Below, piece after piece: positions 23,410 through 35,089 of a stretch of 64,000 nt of DNA (position 1 is the first letter of the stretch; each line of letters begins with the position of its first letter). A model generated the notes under the pieces. That model was not told the origin of the DNA. It searched no databases and saw only the letters and a program-made list of their open reading frames with translations. Location: the NCBI GenBank assembly GCA_038502395.1, contig JARJIL010000008.1, positions 58,320,001 through 58,384,000 of the forward strand. Reading direction: 5' to 3'. The translations under genes were made by a program, and so were the position numbers. The stretch is from Dittrichia graveolens. Lineage: Eukaryota > Streptophyta > Magnoliopsida > Asterales > Asteraceae.

Positions 23410-24790
23410 GGGTTAGGATATTGTAAGAAGGAAATCTAGGTAAGAGTTGTAAGAGTGATTTTAAGCCATTGGATTTCATCAAAAGTCAACTAAAAATTGT
23501 CAAAAGCTAATTAATAGTAACTACCAATTTAATAAAGTTTAAGGGTAGATTAGGAAATCAAAAAATATTAACAACTCCTAAAATCACGTATATTCCTTAT
23601 TTAAAAAAAATGATGAAACCCTTGTGATACTGATTATATGAAAATGATGAATAATCATATTTAGAATGAAACTAAAATTGATGAATACATATACATCAAT
23701 ATGAATTGACTTTTGATGCTCAAGATCAACACGGTTAAGATGAAAAGAAGACATAGACAAATGATGCACACCAATTTTAAATTTTGATAATCAAAAAGTT
23801 CCGTACAGTAATTCATACGATTCTATTACAAAATACTTATTCAAATATGATGCATAAACAATAACAATTAATTTTATTACTACACACATACCAAAATGAT
23901 GAATATATACACAAAACTTTAAATATAATTTCTAAGCTAAAAACCGAAATTGATATAAAGATATATTGAAGAAACAACATACTGATGAATAAGAAAAATG
24001 ATGAACAATATAAAACTCATAATCCGATACAGTAAATACCTACCCTGCTTCTAAATGAAGGTATGAAGAAATTGAAACAGTAACCACATCGATCCAAGAT
24101 CCAGGCTTCCAATCACAAATCGAGTCTCTCTATCGTGTTTTTTTAACGATTTAGGCCACAAAAACCCTAATTGTACCCTAAAAAGGGATAGTTTCGTATC
24201 ATGCGAATGAGCCAAATCCAAGCGTGCTAGAGTTCATATGAAAATTATAAACCAGATCGTTGTTCTCCATCTTTGTGACCCTCACCGACTAAATGTTCAT
24301 CGGAAAATTTTGTCACAGACGATGTAGCAGATGGAGTAGTGAAAACCGGAAAGATTGCAACAAGATGGAATAGAAGAGGATGATTTGCATGCTACCGAGC
24401 TATTGAGAGAGAGAGAGAATAGAAATTGTGCGATGATCGAATAGAACAGGGTTGGGGGAAGGATGACAAGAGCTGATGTTCTCCATAGAATCCAAATGAT
24501 GGAAGAAGGTTGCGAAGCTGATGCGTAGGCCGGTGTCGCCGATCGGAGTAAAACTGGCGAGGTTAAAATTGCCGGTGGAGTGAGGCGGCTCTATAATGGT
24601 GTAGGGTTAGGTGAGATAGGATGTATGAATGATGAAGGAGACATGTGGGTTACTTAAATATTAGGAAATTAGATTTAATAAATATTTAATAATTAAATAC
24701 CAATTATACCCTTTTGTTAAATTGTCATGTGTCACTCATAGGTTGCCTCTTACACCTCTTACAAATATTTAACTCTTACTTGATCCTACT

Positions 24791-24792
<2 letters not shown>
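23410..24792. mobile_element. (TA)n-flanked element, 1.4 kb
   Basis: The left end reads GGGTTAGGATATTGTAAGAA followed by GTAAGAGTTGTAAGAG. The right end, reverse complemented, reads AGGAGTAGGATCAAGTAAGA followed by GTAAGAGGTGTAAGAGG. Both ends abut (TA)n. The interior is AT-rich with a GC-rich island at about 24060-24620 without a recognisable domain. No transposase is seen. Confidence 0.7.
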
Positions 24793-24842
<50 letters not shown>

Positions 24843-24846
<4 letters not shown>

Positions 24847-25228
24847 GAGGTTTAAGGGAGAACCCTTTTAAGATGCACAACAGTGAAACATTGGTAAACT
24901 TGTAATTTAGCATTTCTCCTTTACGTTCATGTTCACCCATAACTATCCAAAAGTCAAGTTTTCATCCTAAATCTTAAAATCAAAATTATTTCTATAATAT
25001 TAACAATTTAGAGATTTGTATGCATTGATACATCAGATCAGCCATATAGTTCAGCACTTTTGTATGCATATAGATAAACACTTTTGTATGTATTGATGCA
25101 TCAGGTATATAGTCAACAACAAGATTAAAAAAACATGGCAATTTTTAACCATCCCATCAATGAAATCAAAATGACCAAAAGTATTCTCTCTGTTCTCATT
25201 TTAAAGATGTTCTTATCTGATTCTAACT
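24843..25228. mobile_element. (TA)n-flanked small element, ~390 bp
   Basis: The left end GGGTGAGGTTTAAGGGAGAA and CCTTTTAAGATG is mirrored, with divergence, at the right end (reverse complement GTTAGAATCAGATAAGAACA, then TCTTTAAAATGAG). (TA)n lies at both ends. No coding. Confidence 0.5.
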
Positions 25229-25240
25229 ATATATATACTA

Positions 25241-25889
25241 TATTATAAAATATTTAGGTCATTTGCGTAATCTCTTGAATTTTAAGTATTTTGAATTACT
25301 AAATTACCCTCGTATAAACAAAATGGAAAATATCATATAAAGTAACTATTAAATACAGTTAATAAGATTCTTATATTCCATATTTAAAAATTCAAACGAA
25401 TTAACTTACTTATTAAAAAATATTTTCATAATCAAACTTTTTATATTCCATACTCTATCATGTAATAAATATTTTAACATAATTATCAGAAAATATGTAT
25501 AAGTAGAACTCATAAACCTGAATAACCTATAAGCAGGGTTTATAAATATATATTTTAAATTTTTTTAAATAGCTCATATATTTAATAGTTTCAAAGTAGT
25601 TTACTTTATTTTCTTAATCTCTTAATTTTAAATAGTTTTAAATTACTAATTTACACTCTGTTTTTCATGCAATTTACCTTATTTTATAAGTAAAGACTTT
25701 TTTTTCTTATTTAATTGTTCTTAAAGTTTATTTAAAAATAATAAAAGAGTTGATTGAGAACGGAAAGATAGAGAAAATAGACATGTTACCAAAGTAAATT
25801 ATTTGTTGTCACCTATTACGTAAATACCCAAAACGGACAAGTTATCGAGTAGAAACTATTTGATGCCGCCGTATTGCGCCGGTACCATG

Positions 25890-25893
<4 letters not shown>
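25241..25893 (+). mobile_element. Non-autonomous Helitron-like element, copy 3
   Basis: It starts TATTATAAAATATTTAGGTC (the expected TC changed to TA) and ends TTGCGCCGGTACCATGCTAA before a T. It aligns at both ends with the copy at 22866-23383. The 653 bp interior is non-coding. Confidence 0.65.
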
Positions 25894-25923
<30 letters not shown>

Positions 25924-25927
<4 letters not shown>

Positions 25928-26155
25928 AAAGTTCATTTGAGAACCGTTTTTATTGCGAGAACCGCGAGAACCAATCTTAGCCGTCCAATTCCCCTTTCTT
26001 CAATTGGATTGCCCACACATGAATTCCTTACATGCACCCTGCCATACTCAATCCCCCACACTCTTCATCGATGAATTCCATTATCCAAAATGAACGGCTA
26101 AGATTGGTTCTCGTAGTTCTTGCAATAAAAACGGTTCTTAAATAAACCTTCCCCT
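25924..26155. mobile_element. MITE, family A
   Basis: The left arm GTTCATTTGAGAACCGTTTT then TATTGCGAGAACCGCGAGAA is complementary to the right arm, which contains TTGCAATAAAAACGGTTCTT. The core is the family A core in the opposite orientation to the 9839 copy. (TA)n tracts flank it. Confidence 0.85.
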
Positions 26156-26413
26156 ATGTATATATACATACATATTGCATGTTAAGTAAAGATCGATCGA
26201 TGCGGGGTCTTGTATGGACCAATATGTTTTCTTGTTTGAGTAATGGCCTTAGATATATTGGTCCAACGTTAACCAACCACTTCAACGTACAGTATGCATA
26301 TATATTGACAATGGCTTTAGATTAATATATTCCTAGGTTAATTTAGCAAAATCCCTTAATTTGCGAATGGTACGTACGTCCGGCCTGTCATAAATAAATA
26401 AATAAATAAATAA

Positions 26414-26446
<33 letters not shown>

Positions 26447-26449
<3 letters not shown>

Positions 26450-26824
26450 ATGAGATCAAATGAAAAGAAAATTAAAGTAAAAAGTGTAAAAGGGATGATT
26501 ATTTGATCATTTTTCGGTATATATATCAACTGATAATCGTTAGTTCATCATCTTTATTGATTAAAACTAGTTCTTCATCAATTTCTTTTTGATTTCAAAT
26601 ACAGATTTTGAAAAGAAAATTTTGGAATAATTTGTTGATGAACAAAATGCTTTCATCTAAAAAGTGATAAATATGTTGGATTCATCAAAAAGAAATCGAT
26701 GAAGAACTAGTTTTAATCAATAAAGATGATGAACTAACGATTATCAGTTGATATATATACCGAAAAATGGTCAAATAGTCATCTCTTTTACCCTTTTTAC
26801 TTTAATTTTCTTTTTACTTGATCT

Positions 26825-26830
<6 letters not shown>
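26447..26830. mobile_element. Near-perfect foldback MITE, 384 bp
   Basis: The two arms (about 145 bases each) are reverse complements with about ten mismatches. The inner 75 bases, including CGGTATATATATCAACTGAT and AGTTCATCATCTTTATTGAT, are almost identical. The central spacer is about 90 bases. (TA)n tracts sit immediately at both ends. It is non-coding; the arm match suggests recent movement or conversion. Confidence 0.85.
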
Positions 26831-26866
<36 letters not shown>

Positions 26867-26869
<3 letters not shown>

Positions 26870-28234
26870 GGGTATGCGAAAAATGTTTTATTTACGAAAA
26901 ATACGAGAAACAATTTCAGCAATTGATTTGTTTTTGATCTTATAGTTCACATTAATCATAATTATTATTTTTATTTAATTTAAAAGGATAAATTAGTAAA
27001 CAAATTCTTTCTCTCTCCTTTAATTAAATTTTTTCTCTTTCTAATTAATTTTTTTCCAGATTTATGAATATACTTTTACTTTATTATTATTATGGTGTTC
27101 AAAGCAACGTAGGATTTACAAATTTTTCGTTATATATACTATGTTCATTAGTGAATTAAACGTACGATTTATAATTTTTTTGATTATTGTATTTTTTGTT
27201 GCTTCTTGTTTAGTTTTGTATGTTTATTGATAAATAAGTAGATAATACATTACTTTTTTTACTAGAATAAAACAAGAATAACCATTAACCATTATAAAAT
27301 TTTAATATTGAACAATCCATACACAAACAAAAATAACAATTAACTATTGTAAAATTTAAATATTGAACAACACATAAGAAACAAATATAAACCATTAACT
27401 ATTATAAAATACAATATTGAACAACCGATAAAGAAACAAGAATAACCAATAACCATAAAAATTCATATTGAACAACCCATACAGAAATAAGAATAATCAT
27501 TAACCATTATTAAATTCGATATTGAATAACCCATACACAAATAAAAATAAACCATTTAACCATTATAATAAACCAACTGCTTGTTAAATGATAAACAAAA
27601 AAAATAGAAAATAATTATCAAAAGAATAAAAACACAGTCAAACCTCTCGTTGAACAGAAAAAACAGAAACAAGATATGGCGAAACAATTGTAGGGGCGGC
27701 GGGTATTGAGAGACCGGTGACGTCGAAAAACAGAAGGGGTGGCGGTGGTAGATCTTTCGGTGTCGATAAACAACGGGGATTATTTATTGCTTCTTGGACG
27801 CGGTGGTTCGTCGGAGATAGCAACGAGGGTTCGACGGTGGTTTGGAACGAAGATAGCAGTGACGGTTGTGATATCAGTGTTTGAGGCGGTGGTTCATCTA
27901 AGACTGAAGGCGGTAGCAGCGGTGGTTCGGCGGCAACAGCGCAGTGGTGTTTCAATCACCGCTCTTCCTCCCAAAAGGTGTTAAATTATGAAAATTATAC
28001 AAAGTTAACGAGAAAATTATTCTCTTTAATTTGAGACAGATTTTGCTATATTTTTTCGAAAAAAATATTCGTGTTTGCTAGGGTTTTTTTAACACCGATC
28101 TCGACATATGCACATTTGTTCAAATTACTCTTCATTAACAACTATTTAATCCGAATCCTCCATTTTTATGATAAATGGTTATAATTGGTTCTCGCGATAC
28201 TCATAATAAAAATGGTTTTCAAATGAACCTTCCG
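26867..28234. mobile_element. (TA)n-flanked element, 1.4 kb
   Basis: The left end GAGGGTATGCGAAAAATGTT, then ACGAAAAATACGAGAAAC, is a diverged inverse of the right end (reverse complement AAGGTTCATTTGAAAACCAT, then CGAGAACCAATTATAACC). Inside are the motif TTCATTAGTGAATT (27143), a row of ATTGAACAACCCATA-like repeats (27300-27540) and a GC-rich island at 27640-27985 with open frames on both strands but no named domain. Confidence 0.5.
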
Positions 28235-28237
28235 CAT

Positions 28238-28308
<71 letters not shown>

Positions 28309-28533
28309 TGATTAATATGAGAAGTCATCTTAATCCTTTATTTATATTTGGTCGAATGACTTAAATTAATCATATTTTTTTAGTTTTTTAATTTATAAGG
28401 GCGTTATAGTAAACCTTTTTTTCTCTTTCCAGTATATTTCTTTCTTCTGATTTTCTCTCTCTAAAATTTTAAATAAATGTATAATAATTACTTGCAATTT
28501 ATCAATTTTACGGTGTTTACTAGTCAATACAGC

Positions 28534-29298
28534 TAGGGGTGTCATTCAGTGGTTAATTCGGATCGGGTAATTCGGTTATTTTAATGTTAGGATATTAACC
28601 GTTAACTGAACCGTATTTAATATTCAGGTATCGGTTATGGGTATATTCTGGTACGGTTCGGTTATAATGTGTATCGGTTATAACCGAAAATACTAACTTT
28701 GATCTATTTTATGTTTTTAATGATTTATTTTTAATAGCAAATAAAATACTATTATCACCGTAAAAAGAAACCAAGCTAAACAAAAGCAGTAACCAAGCTA
28801 AACAAACTAACGCATATAAATCTTTTTCAATCTTTTTTAGTGTATATAATTCTTGTTATACAAAGTAAACAAAACCAAAGAAATAAATTCTCCCTTTTAT
28901 TCTACAAATTAAACCAAGTTAAACAAAACAATTTTTTTACAAAATTAAAGATTTTACATTTAGATTATATTAGGGATGACTTTTTAAATTTTTAGATGAT
29001 TTAATTGTTATTAAGTTATTTATCTAGACATTCATGAGACTTTACAACTTTTAAAAGTATATTGATGTAATTTAAATGTTTGTAATGATATATATGTAAT
29101 TAACAAAGTTTATATCGAAATAGATTAAATTCCTTTTTATATATTTTTTTGGATAATTCAGGTATACCCGAATGGATAATAAATTAACCGATAACCGAAC
29201 CGTAATTAAAACGGGTAACCCGAACTAACCGATCAAGCCTACCCGAATTGATTGGGTCAGTCGGTTATTTCGGTAATCGTTTATTTTCGACGGGCCTA
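28534..29298. mobile_element. hAT-like element with near-exact 8 bp duplication
   Basis: Begins TAGGGGTGTCATTCAGTGGT and ends TTTTCGACGGGCCTA. The flanks AATACAGC (28526-28533) and AATACAAC (29299-29306) match at seven of eight positions. The ends are rich in TTCGGTTA / TAACCGA words. The 765 bp body contains no transposase frame. Confidence 0.65.
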
Positions 29299-29420
29299 AA
29301 TACAACCTTAGATTTATGAGTTTTTCGTCATTAACATTGTGATCATTAATGAACACAGCTACACACACATTATATTACTAAGATTATTTAAAAACCAAAA
29401 ACAAATAAATAAACTTTTAG

Positions 29421-30103
29421 GGTAAAATATATTTTAACCCTTAAAGTTTTAGTTTAAAAATGGTTTAACTCCTAAACTTTTTCAATGAATATTTTAATCC
29501 CTAAACTTGTTATAATTCGTCGTTTTAGCCACTTGACTTTCTATAGCACGTTACCAAGCTTTTAAAGAACATTTCAATCCCTAAGATCAGGGATGCAATC
29601 GAGTTGAGCCGAACCTAGTCAAACTCTAACTTGACTCCGCCTCTAAAACTTGAGCTGGTGAAGATTGAAGAACCGATTGGTTAGTAGTCACTGGTGTTCA
29701 ACGATCGACATATTCACGAATCAATATCTCATGGATTACCTAGAAACTAGAAAACAAAGATAGAGATAGAGGAATCGAAGATGTACAAACATCAACGTAG
29801 TGTAATTATACGAATCTATGAGTGCAATCGAGATATTATATGTGATATCTACGGAGTTAGCAATGGAACTAGGGTCCGTATGTGAGTTTTCATCAACCTG
29901 TTTCTTGAGAAGAGGGGTTTCTATTGATAGGTAACATGTATTTTAAAATAAGATTATGGATAAAATTATTAAGGTAAAATAAGATTAAGGCTTAAATTAA
30001 TTATCTAAAACAAATTGTGTAAGGATTATAATGTTCACTAAAAAAATTGAGGGGTTAAACCATTTTTAAATCTAAAGTTAAAGGATTAAAACATATTTTA
30101 CTC
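29421..30103. mobile_element. MULE-like MITE with ~85 bp inverted ends
   Basis: The left end GGGTAAAATATATTTTAACC and TTTAAAAATGGTTTAACTCC mirrors the right end (reverse complement GAGTAAAATATGTTTTAATC, then TTTAAAAATGGTTTAACCCC) over about 85 bases. Nearby 9-mers AACTTTTAG and ATCTTTTAT could be a decayed 9 bp duplication, as in MULEs. It is non-coding. A related but less clear sequence is at 35090-35480. Confidence 0.6.
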
Positions 30104-31178
30104 AATCTTTTATTTTCGGTCTAATCATTTTCTCTATCATTTTTTTCACTTATCTACCACTCAAAATAAATCCACTTTATTTGTCTTCTTTTTATAGTTC
30201 ACGTCTGACCTTACAAAATATATTATTCATTATTGTCTGAAGCATAATCTATTTCATATTTATTTGCGAACAAGTATATTAAGTGAATATATATTCATTT
30301 ATATATTGGTCACTAATAAACAACTTAGAAAAAACATAATTTACAGTAACTAATCCACATGCTCTTTGCAATCAAGCATAAATATGTAATTTGTTTTCAA
30401 TTCGGTTCACCAATGTTTAAAAACACACACTTCCTTAGATTTTTACTAATGAACATTGAATGCTCACTAATGAACACCAAATCGCAATGAAATCCAAAAT
30501 TGTGCAAAGTACAAATACCAATAACCTATTATGGTTCATTGATGAACACCATAAAAAACAAAAGAAAAACAAATTTTCAATTAGAAGTTAACAATTTACT
30601 GATATAAGTTATAAACAAAATGAACAAAAAAAAGATATAAAAACTAAAGCATCTCCATACTCTAAAAAATACCCTTCAAATATCCATCATTTTACCAACA
30701 AAAACCCCTCCCTTGATTGTAACCCAAAAACCCCATAAATATATGAAGAAAAAACCCTATAATACGTATCGATTTGAATACAAATAAAAAAAGGATAACA
30801 TAATAAAATAAATATCTAAAACAGTGTTTAATCATACTGATTTTAGCCAAAAGATGGGTGGTGGCGGCGACGACAACGGTCAGGGATGATGCAGCAGTGG
30901 TAGTGTCGAAGGCCGGAGATGTGAGAGATTTGATTCATTAAGAGATGCAGCGGCGTTACCAGGTGTAGCAGTTGGTCTGACGAACTAGTGGGAACGGTAG
31001 GGAAGTTACACGCCGAAGATAATGCCAAGGGGGACAAATGCAATGTTCATAAGCGCCGATTAAAGATCGATTTTTTGGTGCCATTGATTTCAAGAACCAG
31101 GAGCAATGGTAGATAGAGAGAGTGTGTGTGTGGTGCTTACGATAGAGATGAAATTATGGTGGTGATTTTCAGGCTACT

Positions 31179-32609
31179 TGATATCGTCAAATTTATATAT
31201 ATATTTTAAGCGATATCTGTTTTATTTTAGCCTATTATTGTTCATAAATAAGTAAAAGATACTTAATTATCTTCATTTATTGAATTACAGGTTAAAAAGG
31301 CGGGATATGAAAAGTTTTGAGTAAAAAACGGAAGAAACTAAAGAAAATAAGAAAAGCTGTCCGCGCCGACACACCTCCACTGTTTTGATCATATCTCACT
31401 CATACGAAATCGGATTGAGGTGATTTAAAAGGCCACGGAAACTAGACTTAGAGGGCTACAATTTCACTTTTATGGTCAAACTCTAAAAAAGCGAGGTCGC
31501 GGCGCGACCATTAAGGAGATCGCGGCACGACGACGCGATCAGATCAGATTTTTAAATTTCAAAAGTGTTTTGATCGCGTCAAACTTACCCATCGCGACGC
31601 GATGCTCCTGTTTTCAGTTTTCTATGTAAACGAACGTCCAGATCGGTTTTGGGGTGAACAACCCAACTTATACTACCCAAATACTTCCAAAACACGTCCA
31701 AAAGTCATTCCAGGAGCTGTTGAGCTTAATTTGAAGGATTGGAGCTTAATTTGAAGATTAAAGTGGCTAGGAATCTTGGCTTTTACGGTTTTATCATTCA
31801 TCTCTTGTTTCTTATGTTTATTTATGATTTTCAGAGCTTGAATATGACTGTGATTGTCTAGTATTTCTGTTTTCCTCCATAGAGGAGATGATACTTTGTA
31901 AAGATGTTTGCTTTTATCATGATTAATTAGGATCAATGATTAATTTTGACTAGTGGTAGATCAAACCCTATGCTTAGATAATCAAGAATGGAACTTTAAT
32001 GTGTATGATTGGCATGTAATAACCTTCATTTGTCAATTTAACAACTAAAACAATTGTTAAATGTGGAGTCTTGTTTGACACGAAATTAAATATGTCTAAT
32101 TATGCACTTAAACGATTTCTTGACCATAGAATTGAATAAATGCATGATTATAGGGTTAGACTTCGGACCAATAGTCTATCCATTATAGAAATCGGTATGA
32201 GATGAAACAAATGTTCATTGCACGATCTATTGGAAATTAAATGTTTTGAAAAAGTAGGAATCGAATCTAGGGAGGGAAAGCTTTAATTTGATAAGTTTAA
32301 TCCATAAAAATCCTTGCTTTTGTTGTTCTTGGTTTGCTTTTGAGTGTTTGCTAGTGTTATGAGTGATTTTAGATGATAAAGTTTGAATCTTTATTGATAA
32401 GATTCTAAATTCCCCCTTTTTAGTTGTTTTAGTTAGTTTAATATTTAATTAATAGTTATATTCAAAATCATACTCGTTCCCCTTGTGTTCGACAGCCGTA
32501 CTTATTTACTATACTACGATACGATTAGGTTCTCTTGCCTATTTGTGTTGTAGTCGTGCTAAATAACTCGGATTTATAAATTTAAAACGGGTACGCTACA
32601 CGCACATCA
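31179..32609 (+). mobile_element. Solo LTR, Ty3/Gypsy-type, with 5 bp target duplication
   Basis: The sequence runs from TGATATCGTC to ACACGCACATCA (1431 bp) and is flanked by CTACT on both sides (31174-31178 and 32610-32614). There is no interior or second LTR, so it is the product of LTR-LTR recombination. The 3' part (TTGTGTTCGACAGCCGTACT, then AAACGGGTACGC) resembles the ends of Athila/Tat-type Gypsy LTRs. A GC-rich stretch with GCGACGCGAT words lies at 31480-31600. The strand is given from this resemblance. Confidence 0.85.
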
Positions 32610-32901
32610 CTACTTCCAGCCAATACTATCTCTTGTACGTGGGAGAATGAAAGAGCTAAATCGGTGATTAAAATAGGAGGTGGGAGGAGATTAATTAGAG
32701 TAACGTTTTAATTTATTAGGGTTTAAATGACAATGTTACCCCTTTTATTATATTAAATCTCCCATGGCTCAACTTAGTTACAAGATTGTCATAATCGATC
32801 CTTTTTAACCATCAATTAATTCATCTAAAGACTTAAAACACTTACCGTAAAATAGAAGCTTCTTGAATGAACCACCTTTTATATATATATATACACACAC
32901 A

Positions 32902-33719
32902 CTAGCATGTTACCCGCGCAATGCGGTGACGGTAACTAATTCATTCTCGATAACATGTCTGTTTTCGGTAACGTAGGGTATGGTATACACACACTATGAT
33001 GACGTCGAATAATTTCCATTTGCGTTATATCCATTTTGTTTCCTTCTTTTCCATTTTACTTATTTCTTTATTATTTATCAACTCTTTCGTTAATTTCTAA
33101 AATAACCTTTGAAAAATAATAAAATAAGAAAAAAATAATATCTACTTATAAAATAAGATGATAAAAACATATCAATGACTTGGTGAATTGTGTTGATTTG
33201 AATGAGAAATTGTGTAGGTATGAGATAATATATTAGTGGTTGGGCTGGTGTATTTTTAAAAATGTAAATATATTTAAGACTATATTGGTAATTTTCTAGT
33301 ACTTAAAATTTAAGAGTTCAAGTAAAATAATATTAAATATATTACAAATTAAACTTTTTATTTAACTTATATGAGTGTTTATAAATTCGGTTACATGTTA
33401 TCAAGTTTATGAGTTTTAGTTATACGAATTTTCTAATACTCCAATTAAATTATTTAGTATATGATATAATATTTAAAATAATATTTCTATGGAGGTTTTT
33501 TATTTAATTTTTAATTTGTGTAATATCTTATAGGTTGAAATTTAATTTGTATTGAGTTGATATTTTTAAACATTATTTTTATAGAAAGTTTAGTTATTAA
33601 AATGGTATTGAATGGTTTCCTTTTAAGATTTAAATAAGGGTAAATTTAGTAATATCAAATGACTTAAAATTTAAGAGATTAAGACATTTAGGAGAGAGGG
33701 TGTTAAATGTTTTATATAT
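32902..33719 (-). mobile_element. Non-autonomous Helitron-like element, copy 4
   Basis: Read on minus it ends ATTGCGCGGGTAACATGCTAG before T (32902), with a GC-rich hairpin (ACCGC-ATTGC-GCGGGT) just inside. Its 5' end near 33719 (ATATATAAAACATTTAACAC) aligns with the other copies, though the initial TC is lost. The 818 bp interior is AT-rich and non-coding. Confidence 0.65.
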
Positions 33720-33721
33720 TA

Positions 33722-33782
<61 letters not shown>

Positions 33783-34047
33783 AATGAATGATTGGTGGTG
33801 GTATATGGGGGACAACTAGCTGGAGTGAACTAAAACAAAACAATACCCATTGATGGGTTCTGTCTTTGGTGTGTGCTCTCTGAGCCAACTCCACTACCAT
33901 ACATATGTACGTCTTCTGTACAATTTTTGGTTCATCGCACTTCTAGATTTAACTAAGAAATTAAATACTGGGAACAAAAATATATGTTTATTAGATTTTA
34001 GAGCACTTCCTCATCGCTTTAATAGACGATACGTACATACACTAGAC

Positions 34048-34087
<40 letters not shown>

Positions 34088-34259
34088 GTTTTACCTTGAA
34101 AAAAAAATACCAAGACAAAATTTTGAATATTACCATGCATTTCCTCTCTTTTAATTTTTAAATATATATATCCTCGATCGATCGAGAAAAGCAATCATGT
34201 AATGGGTTGGTGATTCTTGATAACACCAAGATATGCCACTTACTTTGATTGATAGAGCA

Positions 34260-34345
<86 letters not shown>

Positions 34346-35089
34346 CATTTCTTCGATCAGGGTCGTCCAAGTTATCATCATTTTTCAAAAAATAATTATA
34401 CTTTAGTTCATGTTGAAGTATGAATGGTTTGGAGACTAGAGATGCATGTTGTCTTCGATATATATGATCTGGTTTAGTCAACTTAGTATTTTATTTTTAT
34501 AAGGAAAAAAGAGTCAACTTAGGAATCAACCATTTTTGGTTTGGGTGGGATTTCCTTGGACACTAATGGGATATTTAATTGGTGCGGAGACGAGCTAGCT
34601 AGCGGGGTCATGTTATGGACGACAGCTCGATCTCATGTTTCTAGATTTCAATCTTTCTTATCGATCGTTTAATATTACATTAATTTTGTTGATCGATCGA
34701 ACTAAATTGCATGTTTGATACAACTACTGTTTATATATGATTTTGATGTTATACCTACAACATTTTTACGCGCGTTGACTTCTACCACCCCTCGATCGTA
34801 GCAGCGACGGATTCCAAGGACCAAGGGGAAGCGCTTAGCCACGGAAGCTAATCAATATCGTTGAGTAATTATCAACAATATTGAAGCTGAATAATACCTG
34901 CTAAGATTGAAGCTGAATTGAACTTCTAGCATATTATCGCTAAAATTAAGCTGATTAGCACAAAGGTGATATATATTTATGACCCATTTGTATAATTGTC
35001 ACATAATTAATGAGAGTGGCCCGTCAAAATAAAAGTTGAAAATTAGTTATAACTAATTTTGATGGTTATTGATGTTAATAGGTGTCACG
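33720..35089. other. Unassigned sequence with long microsatellites
   Basis: Includes (TA)n then (GA)n at 33727-33781, (TA)n at 34050-34083 and the long tract at 34262-34338. Between them, at 33785-33960 and 34430-34850, the DNA is less repetitive but shows no recognised gene. Confidence 0.4.
34262..34338. repeat. (AT)n microsatellite, 77 bp
   Basis: Uninterrupted AT dinucleotides, the longest such tract in the window. The Ile-Tyr reading frames across it are artefacts. Confidence 0.95.

Larger units (their letters stand above)
28305..32880. mobile_element. (TA)n-flanked composite element, 4.6 kb, with three nested insertions
   Basis: The left end follows (TA)n and reads GAGATGATTAATATGAGAAG. 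The right end, reverse complemented, reads AAAAGGTGGTTCATTCAAGA then TTCTATTTTACGGTAAG, like the ends at 6455 and 20545. Nested inside are a hAT-like element (28534-29298), a MULE-like element (29421-30103) and a solo LTR (31179-32609). A GC-rich island at 30840-31130 matches the islands of related elements. The pairing of the two outer ends is inferred from (TA)n flanks and family resemblance. Confidence 0.4.

Noticed and set aside
33785..33960. Possible second miRNA-like or conserved island
   Set aside because: I compared it with the common conserved plant miRNAs from memory and found no match, and no convincing foldback was seen.
34151..34481. Long Ile-Tyr repeat frames on minus
   Set aside because: Produced by translating the 77 bp (AT)n microsatellite.
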